Below are positions 16,667 through 24,856 of a stretch of 49,427 nucleotides of DNA, piece by piece. The stretch comes from Eubacteriales bacterium (GTDB lineage Bacteria > Bacillota > Clostridia > Christensenellales > CAG-138), in contig JAJFTI010000038.1 of the NCBI GenBank assembly GCA_021373115.1, positions 1 to 49,427 on the forward strand. Reading direction: 5' to 3'. The position numbers and the translations under genes are program-made. How positions within the stretch are numbered: the first letter of the stretch is position 1; each line of letters begins with the position of its first letter. Under the pieces are notes generated by a model. That model was not told the origin of the DNA, searched no databases, and worked only from the letters and a program-made list of their open reading frames with translations.

Positions 16667-17431
16667 CTATCTCACCCACTCGGAAGCCTCCGGAAAGCAG
16701 TGCATATGCGTCGGAGAGAGCGCGCGGTACCCGTCGCACATGCCCTTGCATTTGCGAAGGCCGAAGCGCAGCGAGCGGAGCTTGAAATACGTACCGATAT
16801 CCTGAATCATTTTCTCGTCGAACTGGCTCTTATGGCAGGCGAGCGCCTCCGATCGCGCGGAGAAGGTCTTTTTGACCGGAACATATGAATTCGGCTTATC
16901 CGTATAATAAAACGCGAGCGCCTTCACGCTGTGACTGCCGCTGCCGCCGATACTCTGCATCACGCTTGGAAACGGAGCCATGTTCATGGACGCCTTTGCC
17001 GCCATACCGGCCTTAATATGATCGAGATGGCATTCGCTGATCACGTTTGGATCGGGCGCAAAAACGACGTCCGGCCGGAGGCGGACAATCTCCTTGGCAA
17101 CCGCGCAGGCGGCTTCCTCAACGGAGTACATTGCCCCGTCGTGAAACGGCAGAAACGTTACGTCGCTCACGCCGAGCAGCTTCGCCGAGGCCAGAGCCTC
17201 CGCTTTGCGGATTTCCACGAGCGGATCGCCGAAGAGCTTCGGGTCGATTGCGCCCATGCGTCCGTCGGTCAGGATCACGAACGAAACGTGTTTCCCCGCC
17301 TGCGTGAGCGCGCGGACGGTGGGCGCGCAGGCGACCTCAATATCGTCCGGGTGCGGGCCGATGAGCAGGTATCGTTCGAATCCGGTCAATACCGGCACCG
17401 GCATAAAGCGCCTCAGTATGGCGAGAAACAT
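16667..17431 (-). CDS. PIG-L family deacetylase (LmbE-like)
   Basis: 254 residues. The zinc motif GPHPDDIEVACAPT near residue 25 and the second ligand HLDHIKAG near 130 define the PIG-L/LmbE family, which removes N-acetyl groups from GlcNAc-containing molecules (as in GPI, mycothiol, bacillithiol or lipid-linked sugars). No signal peptide, so cytoplasmic. GGGAGGACTT fixes the ATG at 17431, 14 codons inside the longest frame. The gene is divergent from the hexosaminidase operon, sharing a 120-bp promoter region, which suggests linked amino-sugar metabolism. Confidence 0.92.
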   Translation of the reverse strand: MFLAILRRFMPVPVLTGFERYLLIGPHPDDIEVACAPTVRALTQAGKHVSFVILTDGRMGAIDPKLFGDPLVEIRKAEALASAKLLGVSDVTFLPFHDGAMYSVEEAACAVAKEIVRLRPDVVFAPDPNVISECHLDHIKAGMAAKASMNMAPFPSVMQSIGGSGSHSVKALAFYYTDKPNSYVPVKKTFSARSEALACHKSQFDEKMIQDIGTYFKLRSLRFGLRKCKGMCDGYRALSPTHMHCFPEASEWVR

Positions 17432-17463
17432 GACCAAGTCCTCCCGTACGTTATTTCGAAAAC

Positions 17464-17469
17464 AGTATA
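17464..17469 (-). promoter_or_regulatory. extended -10 for the PIG-L gene
   Basis: Minus strand TGGTATACT about 33 bp before the start; no convincing -35 is visible. Confidence 0.45.
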
Positions 17470-17483
17470 CCACGCGTGCGGCG

Positions 17484-17512
17484 TTGCCGCTCGTAAATCG
17501 TTATGGTATGAT
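17484..17512 (+). promoter_or_regulatory. promoter of the hexosaminidase operon
   Basis: TTGCCG (17484-17489), 17 bp spacer ending TGG, TATGAT (17507-17512), about 33 bp before the ribosome site CGGAGG. Confidence 0.7.
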
Positions 17513-17551
17513 ACAAATATTACAAATCGAATACAGCTTTCGGAGGCGACC

Positions 17552-19147
17552 ATGCCGATTCCGCAGGTTCTACAGGAAAAACGATACGCCGCAAGCACGA
17601 CGATCCGCCGCAGCACCGCGCTTCTGGGCACGGGGCTGGAAGGGGCGCGCGAAGGGATACTCGCCATGCTCGCCTTTGGCGCAGACGGCGGCGCGGATGG
17701 AGAAACGGCGATCCGGTTCGTCCACAATCCCGCGTTTGACCAGGAACAATATTCCATCAGCAGCGGGGTCGGCGGCGTTTCCGTGGAAGCGGGCAGCGAA
17801 ACGGCGGCGGTCTGGGCTGCCGCGACGGTGAGCCAGCTTTGCTTCGAAAACGAAGGACGGCTGCCATACTGCTTTGTGGAGGATGCGCCTCGCTTTGGCT
17901 GGCGGGGGTTATTGATTGACGTTTGCCGGCACTTTTTTCCGATGGAGACGCTTTACCGGCTGGTCGATCTGCTGGCCTACTATAAATATAACCGCCTGCA
18001 CCTGCACCTTTCGGACGATCAGGGGTTCCGTTTTGAGAGCGAGCGGTTTCCGCTGCTCAGCCGCGTTGGTTCCCGGCGGACAAGCACACAAATCCGGCGT
18101 AGCGGAACGGCCGTGCAGGACAAGCTCCCACACGGCGGGTACTACACCAAACACGAACTGCGCGCGCTCGTCGCATACGCAAAGGCGCGCGGGGTCGAAA
18201 TCGTTCCGGAACTGGACATGCCGGGTCATGCGCTCTCGATTCTGGCCGCATATCCGGCGCTCGGATGTTTTGACGAACCGTTTGAGGTGGAGACGACGTT
18301 TGGCGTAAGCGATTTTTCCAGAAAGCTCCTCTGCGCCGGTAAGGAGGAAACGTTTGAATTCGTTTCCTCGCTGCTGGAGGAATTGCTGGAGGTATTCCCG
18401 TTTCCCTATATTCATATCGGCGGGGACGAGGCAGTGAAGGACAACTGGAAGCGCTGTCCGTGCTGCCAGCGCGTGATCCACGAGCAGGGTCTGAAGGACG
18501 AGCGGGAACTGGAGGGCTATTTCCTCAACCGCGTCAGCCGTTTTTTGCGGGAGCGTGGCAGAAAGGCGATCGTTTGGAACGACGGGCTTTGCGCGAACCT
18601 AGACAAGGATATTATCACACAGTTCTGGACGCCGTTCTATATGGAAGGCGCGGGTCGTACCGCGCGCCGGGTCAACGCGGGCAGCGCGGCGGTTATGAGT
18701 CCGTTTTTGCGCGTTTATTACGATTATCCATATGCGATGACGCCTCTGAAAAAGACGTATGGATTCGAACCGGTGCTGCGGGGGATCCGGACGCGCGCCA
18801 GGCAGCGCGTGCTCGGCGTGGAGAGCGCGATCTGGACGGAATGGATCGACTCGGAGGAAAAGCTCTTTTTCAATACGCTGCCGCGGCTCGCCGCAACGGC
18901 GGAAACGGGGTGGACGAATCCCAAACAGAAACGCTACCGGGACTTTTTGCGCCGGCTGCAGCCGCATTACGCGCTGTATGACCGGCTGAAGCTGCCATAT
19001 GCCGGGAACGTGGAGCGTACCTTGCCGCTTGGCAAACGGATACGCGGAATAAGGACATTTTTACGGACGGACACGCACGCGGAGCTGGGCAACACCCGGC
19101 AAGAGGGCGGAACGGCCGGGAAAGAACGGATCAAACCGGAGGTGTAA
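17552..19147 (+). CDS. GH20 beta-N-acetylhexosaminidase
   Basis: 531 residues. An N-terminal GH20b-like domain (~1-108) precedes the catalytic barrel, starting at FGWRGLLIDVCRHFFP (~116). LHLHLSDDQGFR (~149) and the catalytic pair IHIGGDEA (D292-E293) are intact, so substrate-assisted hydrolysis of terminal GlcNAc/GalNAc is expected. WTEWIDSEEKLFFNTLPRLAA near the end is also standard. No signal peptide is seen, so it probably works inside the cell on imported chito- or glyco-oligosaccharides. CGGAGGCG just upstream fixes the ATG at 17552. The nitroreductase begins 3 bp after its stop. Confidence 0.95.
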   Translation: MPIPQVLQEKRYAASTTIRRSTALLGTGLEGAREGILAMLAFGADGGADGETAIRFVHNPAFDQEQYSISSGVGGVSVEAGSETAAVWAAATVSQLCFENEGRLPYCFVEDAPRFGWRGLLIDVCRHFFPMETLYRLVDLLAYYKYNRLHLHLSDDQGFRFESERFPLLSRVGSRRTSTQIRRSGTAVQDKLPHGGYYTKHELRALVAYAKARGVEIVPELDMPGHALSILAAYPALGCFDEPFEVETTFGVSDFSRKLLCAGKEETFEFVSSLLEELLEVFPFPYIHIGGDEAVKDNWKRCPCCQRVIHEQGLKDERELEGYFLNRVSRFLRERGRKAIVWNDGLCANLDKDIITQFWTPFYMEGAGRTARRVNAGSAAVMSPFLRVYYDYPYAMTPLKKTYGFEPVLRGIRTRARQRVLGVESAIWTEWIDSEEKLFFNTLPRLAATAETGWTNPKQKRYRDFLRRLQPHYALYDRLKLPYAGNVERTLPLGKRIRGIRTFLRTDTHAELGNTRQEGGTAGKERIKPEV

Positions 19148-19150
19148 AAA

Positions 19151-19672
19151 ATGAACGAAACTCTGAACAACCTGAAAACACGCCGCAGCGTGCGCGCATA
19201 CCTGCCGAAGCAGGTCGAAGAATCCCTGCTTGAGCAGGTGCTGGAGGCGGGTACCTATGCGCCGACCGGCGCTGGAAAGCAGACGCCCGTAATCGTCGCG
19301 GTGCAGAATCCGGAAACGGTTAAACGGCTCTCGCGTATGAACGCGGCGGTCAATGGCAACAAGAGCGACCCGTTTTACGGCGCGCCGACGGTGCTGGTCG
19401 TACTGGCCGAACGCTCCCGCGGAACCTATCTGCTCGACGGCGCGGCGGTAATCACCACGCTGCTCAACGCGGCGCATGCGCTCGGCCTTGGTTCCTGCTG
19501 GGTTCACCGCGCCAGGGAGGAGTTTGAGAGCGTGGAAGGGAAAGCGCTTTTAAACGAGTGGGGAATTACGGGGGATGTCGAGGGTGTTGGCCATGTTCTG
19601 CTGGGCTATCCGGCGGAAGCGCCCGCCGAGCCCGCGCCGCGCAAGGCAAACTACATTGTACGCGTGAAATAA
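19151..19672 (+). CDS. nitroreductase-family FMN oxidoreductase
   Basis: 173 residues, the short form. The N-terminal FMN-binding signature TRRSVRAYLPKQV is followed by TYAPTGAGKQTP and the late motif NAAHALGLGSCWVHR, all typical of NfsA/NfsB-like oxidoreductases. It should use NAD(P)H to reduce nitro or quinone compounds; the natural substrate is unknown. Its ribosome site (CCGGAGG) overlaps the end of the hexosaminidase gene, so it is translationally coupled to it. The regulator follows immediately. Confidence 0.93.
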   Translation: MNETLNNLKTRRSVRAYLPKQVEESLLEQVLEAGTYAPTGAGKQTPVIVAVQNPETVKRLSRMNAAVNGNKSDPFYGAPTVLVVLAERSRGTYLLDGAAVITTLLNAAHALGLGSCWVHRAREEFESVEGKALLNEWGITGDVEGVGHVLLGYPAEAPAEPAPRKANYIVRVK

Positions 19673-19695
19673 ATCTGGAATCGGAGGCGGCGAAA

Positions 19696-21000
19696 ACGGC
19701 AACGCAGAGAAGCAACGACGAATACGCATTGGTTCGCGATTGCCTGGACTCGTTCCGGCGGGTAACGGGTCTTGGCGCGCTGCTCTGCGCGCCGGAGGGC
19801 ACGGTACTGTTTGAATCGGGATACAGCTGCAGGCAATGCGAGCTTTGCCGTTGCCTTGGCAGGCAGGACGACGTTTGCGTCGTTTCCCGCGCGCAGGCCT
19901 GGCGCGAAGCCGAACGCTTCGGCGGGAAATACATCTATTCCTGCCCGATGGGACTCACCTGCATTGCAACGCCCGTGCAGACCGAACTGGATCAGCTCGG
20001 CAGCGTAACGGTCGGCCCGTTTTTAATGGTGGACGAAGAGGATTTTGTCCAGTGTGAACTCTCCGCACGCGCCGCGGGCGTGGAAGGCCTCCGCTGCGCG
20101 CGCGCCGCTTTGGCGGATGTTCCGCGCATTGCAACGGAGCAGGCGGAACCGATTGCGCGGCAGCTGTTTCTTTCCGTGGGGGGCAGCGGAAAAACCTTCC
20201 GTATCCACGACCTGCTCGCGCGGCAGAGCACCGACCGGCTGATGGGAGACCTTTCCGGTTTTACCGAAAGCGAAAAACAGGCGGACGAACCTTCGCGGCA
20301 ATATCCCGTTGCAATGGAGCGCGAGTTCCTGCAGGCGATTTCCGCCTCCGACCGCGCGCGCGCAAACGTCCTGCTCAACGACCTCCTGGGGCATATCTTT
20401 TTTCTTTCCGGCGGAAATTTCGCCCTGATCCATGCGCGCGTGATGGAACTGCTTGTGCTCAGTTCGCGCGCGGCCATCGACGCGGGCGCGGACGAAACAC
20501 AAATTCTCTCCCTCAGCGCGAAGTCCATCGACCAGATGAGCGCGATTTACGATGTGGATCGGCTGTGCTACTGGCTCACAGAAGTGCTCCGGCATTTCTT
20601 CGACTGCCTGTTTGACCGTGAATCCGCGGATGAAAAGAATCCAATGCCGCGCGTGCTGGCCTATCTCCGGCGCAACAGCGCGAACCGCGTTACGCTGGAG
20701 GACGCGGCAGCACAGGCGCATCTTTCGCCCGCCTATTTCAGCCGCCTGTTTCGCCAGCGTACGGGGCGGACGTTCAGCGATTACGTTACGCGGCTTCGCG
20801 TGGAGCACGCAAAACGCCTGCTCTGCAGCCCGGAGCTGGACATGGCCGAAATTGCCGCGCAGGCGGGGTTTTATGACCAGAGCCATCTGACGCACGCGTT
20901 CAAAAGCGTTACGGGCGGAACGCCGGGATCGTTCCGCCGCCGCAGGCTGCGCGGGTTCGACGAGCTGGCGGAAGACGCGAAACGAAGACCGGAAGAATAA
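19696..21000 (+). CDS. AraC-type regulator with PocR sensory domain
   Basis: About 434 residues. The N-terminal domain (~15-160) is the PocR ligand-binding type (PF10114): RVTGLGALLCAPEGTVL, a Cys cluster CRQCELCRCLG, YIYSCPMGLTCIATPV and VTVGPFLMVDEED. The C-terminal AraC domain (~325-425) has two HTH units, ending AAQAGFYDQSHLTHAFKSVTGGTPGSFR. PocR proteins regulate B12-linked pathways such as propanediol or methanol use, matching the corrinoid gene that faces it. The start is uncertain: GGAGG at 19683-19687 points to an ACG at 19696, the only other codons being CTG 19675 and TTG 19729; there is no ATG or GTG in frame between the upstream stop and the domain. Confidence 0.9.
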   Translation, partial: TATQRSNDEYALVRDCLDSFRRVTGLGALLCAPEGTVLFESGYSCRQCELCRCLGRQDDVCVVSRAQAWREAERFGGKYIYSCPMGLTCIATPVQTELDQLGSVTVGPFLMVDEEDFVQCELSARAAGVEGLRCARAALADVPRIATEQAEPIARQLFLSVGGSGKTFRIHDLLARQSTDRLMGDLSGFTESEKQADEPSRQYPVAMEREFLQAISASDRARANVLLNDLLGHIFFLSGGNFALIHARVMELLVLSSRAAIDAGADETQILSLSAKSIDQMSAIYDVDRLCYWLTEVLRHFFDCLFDRESADEKNPMPRVLAYLRRNSANRVTLEDAAAQAHLSPAYFSRLFRQRTGRTFSDYVTRLRVEHAKRLLCSPELDMAEIAAQAGFYDQSHLTHAFKSVTGGTPGSFRRRRLRGFDELAEDAKRRPEE

Positions 21001-21030
21001 AAAAGGCCGCTTCCGAAACGGAAGCGGCTG
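21001..21030 (-). terminator. terminator between PocR-AraC and corrinoid genes
   Basis: GCCGCTTCCG pairs perfectly with CGGAAGCGGC around AAA; the T-run (TTTTTTATTC) is on the minus strand, serving the corrinoid gene. Confidence 0.85.
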
Positions 21031-21046
21031 ACGTTACAGTATGTTT

Positions 21047-21685
21047 TTAGCTGGCTTTGCAGAGCTCGACCGCGGCGAGCGCGGCGCTCGTCGCATCCGG
21101 CATGTAGCAGTCCGCGCCGATCTGGTCGCAGAACGTCTGCGTAATGGGCGCTCCGCCGACCATGATCTTCACCGTGTCGCGGACGCCCGCGGCCTTCATG
21201 GCGCTGATGACATCCTTAATCGAGCCCATCGTCGTCGTCAGCAGCGCGGAGCAGCAGATGACCTGGCTGTTGTGTTCGATCGCGGCCTGAACAAACATCT
21301 CCGGCGAAACATCCGTGCCGAGGTCGATCACCTCCAGACCTTTGCCCTCCATCATAAGGCGGACGAGATTCTTGCCGATATCGTGCAAGTCTCCCTGCAC
21401 CGTGCCAAGCACGACCCGTCCGGTCGCTTTTATGCCGGCTTCCGCGAGAAGCGGTTTTAAAACTTCGACGCCCATATTCATGGCGCGTGCGGCAACCAGG
21501 ACTTCCGGAACGAAGACTTCGTTATTCTTGAACTTGTTGCCGATAATGCCCATGCCGTGCAGCAGGCCTTCCTCCAGAATCTGCTTGGCGGAAAACCCTT
21601 CCTCAACCGCCTGCGCGACCAATTGCTTGACCACCTTCGCCTTGCCTTCCTGCAGCTGTTCGGAAATCTCGTTTAAAATAGCCAT
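21047..21685 (-). CDS. methyltransferase corrinoid protein (MtaC/MtbC-like)
   Basis: 212 residues, the standard size of the free-standing corrinoid proteins that shuttle methyl groups. An N-terminal helical cap (~1-85; NEVFVPEVLVAARAMNMGVEVL) is followed by the B12-binding Rossmann domain with GDLHDIGKNLV (D99-H101-G104; His is the lower cobalt ligand) and the later CCSALLTTTMGSIKDVI and VGGAPITQTFC. Such proteins work with a substrate-specific methyltransferase and a second one passing the methyl group to tetrahydrofolate; neither partner gene is here. GGAGGG precedes the ATG at 21685. The facing PocR-AraC gene is the likely regulator. Confidence 0.94.
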   Translation of the reverse strand: MAILNEISEQLQEGKAKVVKQLVAQAVEEGFSAKQILEEGLLHGMGIIGNKFKNNEVFVPEVLVAARAMNMGVEVLKPLLAEAGIKATGRVVLGTVQGDLHDIGKNLVRLMMEGKGLEVIDLGTDVSPEMFVQAAIEHNSQVICCSALLTTTMGSIKDVISAMKAAGVRDTVKIMVGGAPITQTFCDQIGADCYMPDATSAALAAVELCKAS

Positions 21686-21714
21686 AAAAAAAGAACCCTC
21701 CGGCAAAATTCTTG

Positions 21715-21733
21715 AGCCGTACCTGTTACGGCT
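21715..21733 (-). promoter_or_regulatory. hairpin in the 5' leader of the corrinoid gene
   Basis: AGCCGTA pairs exactly with TACGGCT around a five-base loop, shortly before the ribosome site. Its role is unknown; the region does not resemble a cobalamin riboswitch. Confidence 0.35.
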
Positions 21734-21912
21734 GAATCTCTCTTACTCATTCTATCAAACTGACACATTCTTGATTGTAGAATCATGAGATATTTTGTAT
21801 GATTACGACGATCGCTTTTCCGGAGCGCCGATCAAACTTAAAATTATCTGGCGAAAACGGATGTACGACGTTAGAATAGAAGAAATCCTCTGAATTGGGA
21901 GCGGAATGAATA

Positions 21913-22449
21913 GTGAAAATTCAAGAGTTGCTTTCGGCGCGCGGCGCGCGCTTTGGCGAGGCGGATGTTTCGCAAATACGGTTTGACCCGGAATTTCGCG
22001 TGCTCTGTGAAAAGAACAGCTGCGGGTTCTACGGCGCCTGCTGGACCTGCCCGCCGGACGCGGGGACGCTGGAGTCGCGTATGGAACAGGTACGTTCATT
22101 CGAACGCGCGGTTGTGTTTCAAACGGTGTTTCCGCTGGAGGATTCCTTCGATATCGAAGGAATGCACGAAGCGAGCCTGCGGCACAACCGGCTTGTACAG
22201 GAGGTGCAGTCCGCGGCGAAAGCGCAGGGGCTGCGCTGTATTGTGCTTGGCGCGGGCGCCTGCGGCGTATGCGAAACCTGCACAAAGCGCGAAAATTTGC
22301 CCTGCCGGTTTCCGGAACGCGCGATTACCTCGCTGGAGGCCTGCGGCGTGGACGTTTCGTTTCTTGCAAAGCTCGCGGGGCTTCGCTATATCAACGGAGC
22401 GAATACGGTGACGTATTTCGGCGTGCTGCTCTATCATCCGCAAAAATGA
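21913..22449 (+). CDS. DUF2284 predicted metal-binding protein
   Basis: 178 residues. Two cysteine clusters mark this family (PF10050): CGFYGACWTCPPDAG near residue 37 and GACGVCETCTKRENLPCRFPER near 115, so it probably binds a metal or iron-sulfur cluster. Function is unknown; members often sit near corrinoid methyltransferase genes in anaerobes, as here. The start is a GTG at 21913 with GGGAGCGG upstream; an ATG at 21906 is out of frame. It is transcribed away from the corrinoid gene, and a terminator follows. Confidence 0.88.
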   Translation: MKIQELLSARGARFGEADVSQIRFDPEFRVLCEKNSCGFYGACWTCPPDAGTLESRMEQVRSFERAVVFQTVFPLEDSFDIEGMHEASLRHNRLVQEVQSAAKAQGLRCIVLGAGACGVCETCTKRENLPCRFPERAITSLEACGVDVSFLAKLAGLRYINGANTVTYFGVLLYHPQK

Positions 22450-22471
22450 ATATTCCTGCGTTGCTTTGCAA

Positions 22472-22497
22472 AAGCGCCGCGCAGAACGGCGTTTTTG
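22472..22497 (+). terminator. terminator of the DUF2284 gene
   Basis: CGCCG and CGGCG around a seven-base loop, then TTTTTG. Confidence 0.65.
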
Positions 22498-22498
22498 T

Positions 22499-22527
22499 TT
22501 TACAGCGGGTTTAAAACACGCTATACT
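22499..22527 (+). promoter_or_regulatory. promoter of the acetate-kinase-like gene
   Basis: TTTACA (22499-22504), 17 bp spacer, TATACT (22522-22527), about 25 bp before the ribosome site GGGGAGA. The -35 begins directly after the preceding terminator. Confidence 0.75.
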
Positions 22528-22563
22528 GTCAGAAATATCGAAGCGCGCTTGGGGAGAATCGAA

Positions 22564-23751
22564 ATGAAAATTCTCGTTTGCAACGTGGGCAGCACCTCGC
22601 TGAAATACCGCCTGTTTGATCTGGGCGAGCGTGAAACGACGCTGGCGGAGGGAAAGCAGGAGCGCGTTGGCACGCAGGCCGGCGTTTGGACGCATACCGA
22701 CACGGGCGAACCGTCGGCGCAGCAAACGCTGCCGATCCCCGACTACGCAACGGGGATTTCGCTCATGCAAAACGCGCTTCTCAAACGGGCGCTTTCGTCT
22801 ATGGATGCGCTGGACTGCGTCGCATTCAAGGTGGTGCACGCGAAGGACGTTACCGGCGTACAGCTGCTCGACGAGCGCGTTCTCGCCGCAATGGCGGCGT
22901 TCAACACGGTTGCGCCCAGCCACAACCCGCCATATATCGCCGCGATTCGGCAGTTTCGGCAGGCGCTGCCCGACACGCCGCTCGTTGGTTCGTTTGAAAC
23001 GGGGTTTCATGCGGATATGCCGCCGAAAGCGTATCTCTATTCGATCCCGATCGAGATTTCCCGCCAGTATGCCATCCGGCGTTACGGATTCCACGGCGCG
23101 TCGCACGAATATGTTTCCGCCCGCGTGGCGGAGTGGATGGGGCGGAAGGATTTCAAGCTGATCTCCTGCCATCTCGGCGGCAGCGGCTCGCTCTGCGCCG
23201 TGGTCAACGGAAAGTCGGTGGATACAAACCTGGGATTTTCGCTTCAATGCGGCATTCCGCATAACAACCGCTGCGGGGACATCGACCCGTATATTCCAAT
23301 CTATTTAATGAAGGACTTCGGTTATTCGATGGAACAGATCGAAATTATGCTCAACAAAAAGAGCGGTCTTCTCGGTATGAGCGGCGTTTCGAACGACCTG
23401 CGGGATGTGGAAGCGGCCGCGCTGGCAGGCAATAGGGACGCGGAAAACGCCCTTGAGAGTTACTGCTACCAAATAAAAAAACAGATTGGCGCGTATGCAG
23501 CCGCGATGGGCGGCGTGGACGCGGTTGCGTTTGCGGGCGGAATTGGCGAAAACAGCGCGCTTATACGAAAAAAAACGCTCGAAGGGCTCGGCTTTCTTGG
23601 CATTTCGCTGGACGAAGCGAAAAACGAAAGCGCAAGGCCGGACTGCGAACTCACGGGTGAGGGCGGGTTCGCGCGCATCTTCATCGTTGCGACGAACGAG
23701 GAAATCGTCGTTGCGCGAAAAGCGAAGGAATTTCTGGAAAACCGCGCATAG
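22564..23751 (+). CDS. acetate/propionate-kinase family enzyme, divergent
   Basis: 395 residues, the size of acetate kinase, which interconverts acetate + ATP and acetyl phosphate. Conserved pieces: N7, S10 and S12 in CNVGSTSLK, RRYGFHGASHEYV, SCHLGGSGSL, NRCGDIDP (the second catalytic Arg) and FAGGIGEN. The motif normally reading HRVVHGG is here FKVVHAKD, so the substrate-binding Arg91 of Methanosarcina acetate kinase is replaced by Lys and the HGG is lost. CHLGNG is also changed to CHLGGS. It may therefore prefer another acyl group, or be a specialised paralogue. GGGGAGAA precedes the ATG. No phosphotransacetylase gene is adjacent. Confidence 0.82.
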   Translation: MKILVCNVGSTSLKYRLFDLGERETTLAEGKQERVGTQAGVWTHTDTGEPSAQQTLPIPDYATGISLMQNALLKRALSSMDALDCVAFKVVHAKDVTGVQLLDERVLAAMAAFNTVAPSHNPPYIAAIRQFRQALPDTPLVGSFETGFHADMPPKAYLYSIPIEISRQYAIRRYGFHGASHEYVSARVAEWMGRKDFKLISCHLGGSGSLCAVVNGKSVDTNLGFSLQCGIPHNNRCGDIDPYIPIYLMKDFGYSMEQIEIMLNKKSGLLGMSGVSNDLRDVEAAALAGNRDAENALESYCYQIKKQIGAYAAAMGGVDAVAFAGGIGENSALIRKKTLEGLGFLGISLDEAKNESARPDCELTGEGGFARIFIVATNEEIVVARKAKEFLENRA

Positions 23752-23816
23752 CGCAGACAAAAAAACGGACGATTTCCGCTGAGAAGCGGCTTGGCTAGAG
23801 GAACGGCAACCACAGA

Positions 23817-24668
23817 ATGGAAATCAAACAACCCTCTTTGGCGGCGGTGTCCGCGGAATCCTTTTATAAAATCGAGGCGCGCGGAAACGGCATTTACCGC
23901 ATCAGCGAATCGCTCGGCGTTGGCGAGAGCCTGATTCTGGGAAAAGAACGCGCTTTATTGATTGACACCGGATACGGCCTGCGGGATATCCGGCCTGCGA
24001 TTCGCCAGATCACCGATCTTCCGCTCGTCGTGATGAACAGCCATGTACATACCGACCATACCGGCTGCAACGGCGCGTTTGAAACGGTCTATGTGCCGGG
24101 CGGCGAAATGCCGAAGGTATTCGACGGTTCGCTGGACCGCGAACGGCTCCTGCTGTTCCAGAGTCTTCGCCAGAGCAGGCCGCATCTGCGGCAGTTCATG
24201 GTGGACAAGGAGAACTGGGAAACACCGCCGGGTGGCACGCGGTATTTACCGCTGCCGGAACGGATCGATCTGGGCGGGCGCGAGATGGAACTTGAAATCA
24301 TAGGCGGGCATACGCCGCAGAGTACGATGGTGATCGATCCCGCCAGCCGGACCGCGTTTGTTGCGGATGGGATCGGTACGCAGGTTTGGCTGTTTCTGCA
24401 TCCGTTCGGAACCGTGCAGGAGTATTCCGAGAGCCTGCGCCGGTTTTCACGGCGAACGGACGTGGATATTCTCCAGCTATCGCATAAAAGGGAACCGATG
24501 CCGTTTTCCTTCGCCGCTTATTATGCGGACTTTGTGCTGCGCGCGCGAATCCGGAATTCTGTGGTCTGGCCGAATAACCGCTTCGATGTTACGGTCTATC
24601 GCTATACCGAGCCGGAGTCGCCGTACGGCGCGGTTTCCATGTTTTACTGCGCGTCAAACCTCGGATAA
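23817..24668 (+). CDS. metallo-beta-lactamase-fold hydrolase
   Basis: 283 residues. The zinc motif NSHVHTDHTGCN (H76, H78, D80, H81) is followed by GGHTPQST, the third ligand region, and FVADGIG, giving a complete dinuclear site. The N-terminus YRISESLGVGESLILGKERALLIDTG is standard for this superfamily. There is no signal peptide, so it is cytoplasmic. Unlike the 214-residue hydrolase at 11.7 kb, it belongs to the glyoxalase-II-like branch; substrate unknown. GAGGAA lies 13 bases before the ATG. It starts 65 bp after the acetate-kinase-like gene without a clear terminator and may be co-transcribed. Confidence 0.88.
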   Translation: MEIKQPSLAAVSAESFYKIEARGNGIYRISESLGVGESLILGKERALLIDTGYGLRDIRPAIRQITDLPLVVMNSHVHTDHTGCNGAFETVYVPGGEMPKVFDGSLDRERLLLFQSLRQSRPHLRQFMVDKENWETPPGGTRYLPLPERIDLGGREMELEIIGGHTPQSTMVIDPASRTAFVADGIGTQVWLFLHPFGTVQEYSESLRRFSRRTDVDILQLSHKREPMPFSFAAYYADFVLRARIRNSVVWPNNRFDVTVYRYTEPESPYGAVSMFYCASNLG

Positions 24669-24791
24669 AATACGTTTTTCACGCGTGTAAAAATGCATGA
24701 ACAACGTTTCACAGTTTTTTCACGATTTCACAGAATGACCGATTTTCCTTAATTTACATGAACATTTCCAAAATAACCAGGCTGAATTGAA

Positions 24792-24808
24792 TGCATGTAA
24801 TACATGCA
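24792..24808. repeat. 17-bp palindrome upstream of the sortase promoter
   Basis: TGCATGTA and TACATGCA around one base, ending 13 bp before the -35. Possibly an operator; no known regulator assigned. Confidence 0.6.
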
Positions 24809-24821
24809 ATATTCATTTTGA

Positions 24822-24850
24822 TTGCAAAGCACGCCGGATTGGTTTATACT
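24822..24850 (+). promoter_or_regulatory. leaderless-type promoter of sortase B
   Basis: TTGCAA (24822-24827), 17 bp spacer, TATACT (24845-24850), then six bases and the ATG. There is no ribosome site, so the transcript probably begins at the start codon. Confidence 0.7.
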
Positions 24851-24856
24851 GCGCAT

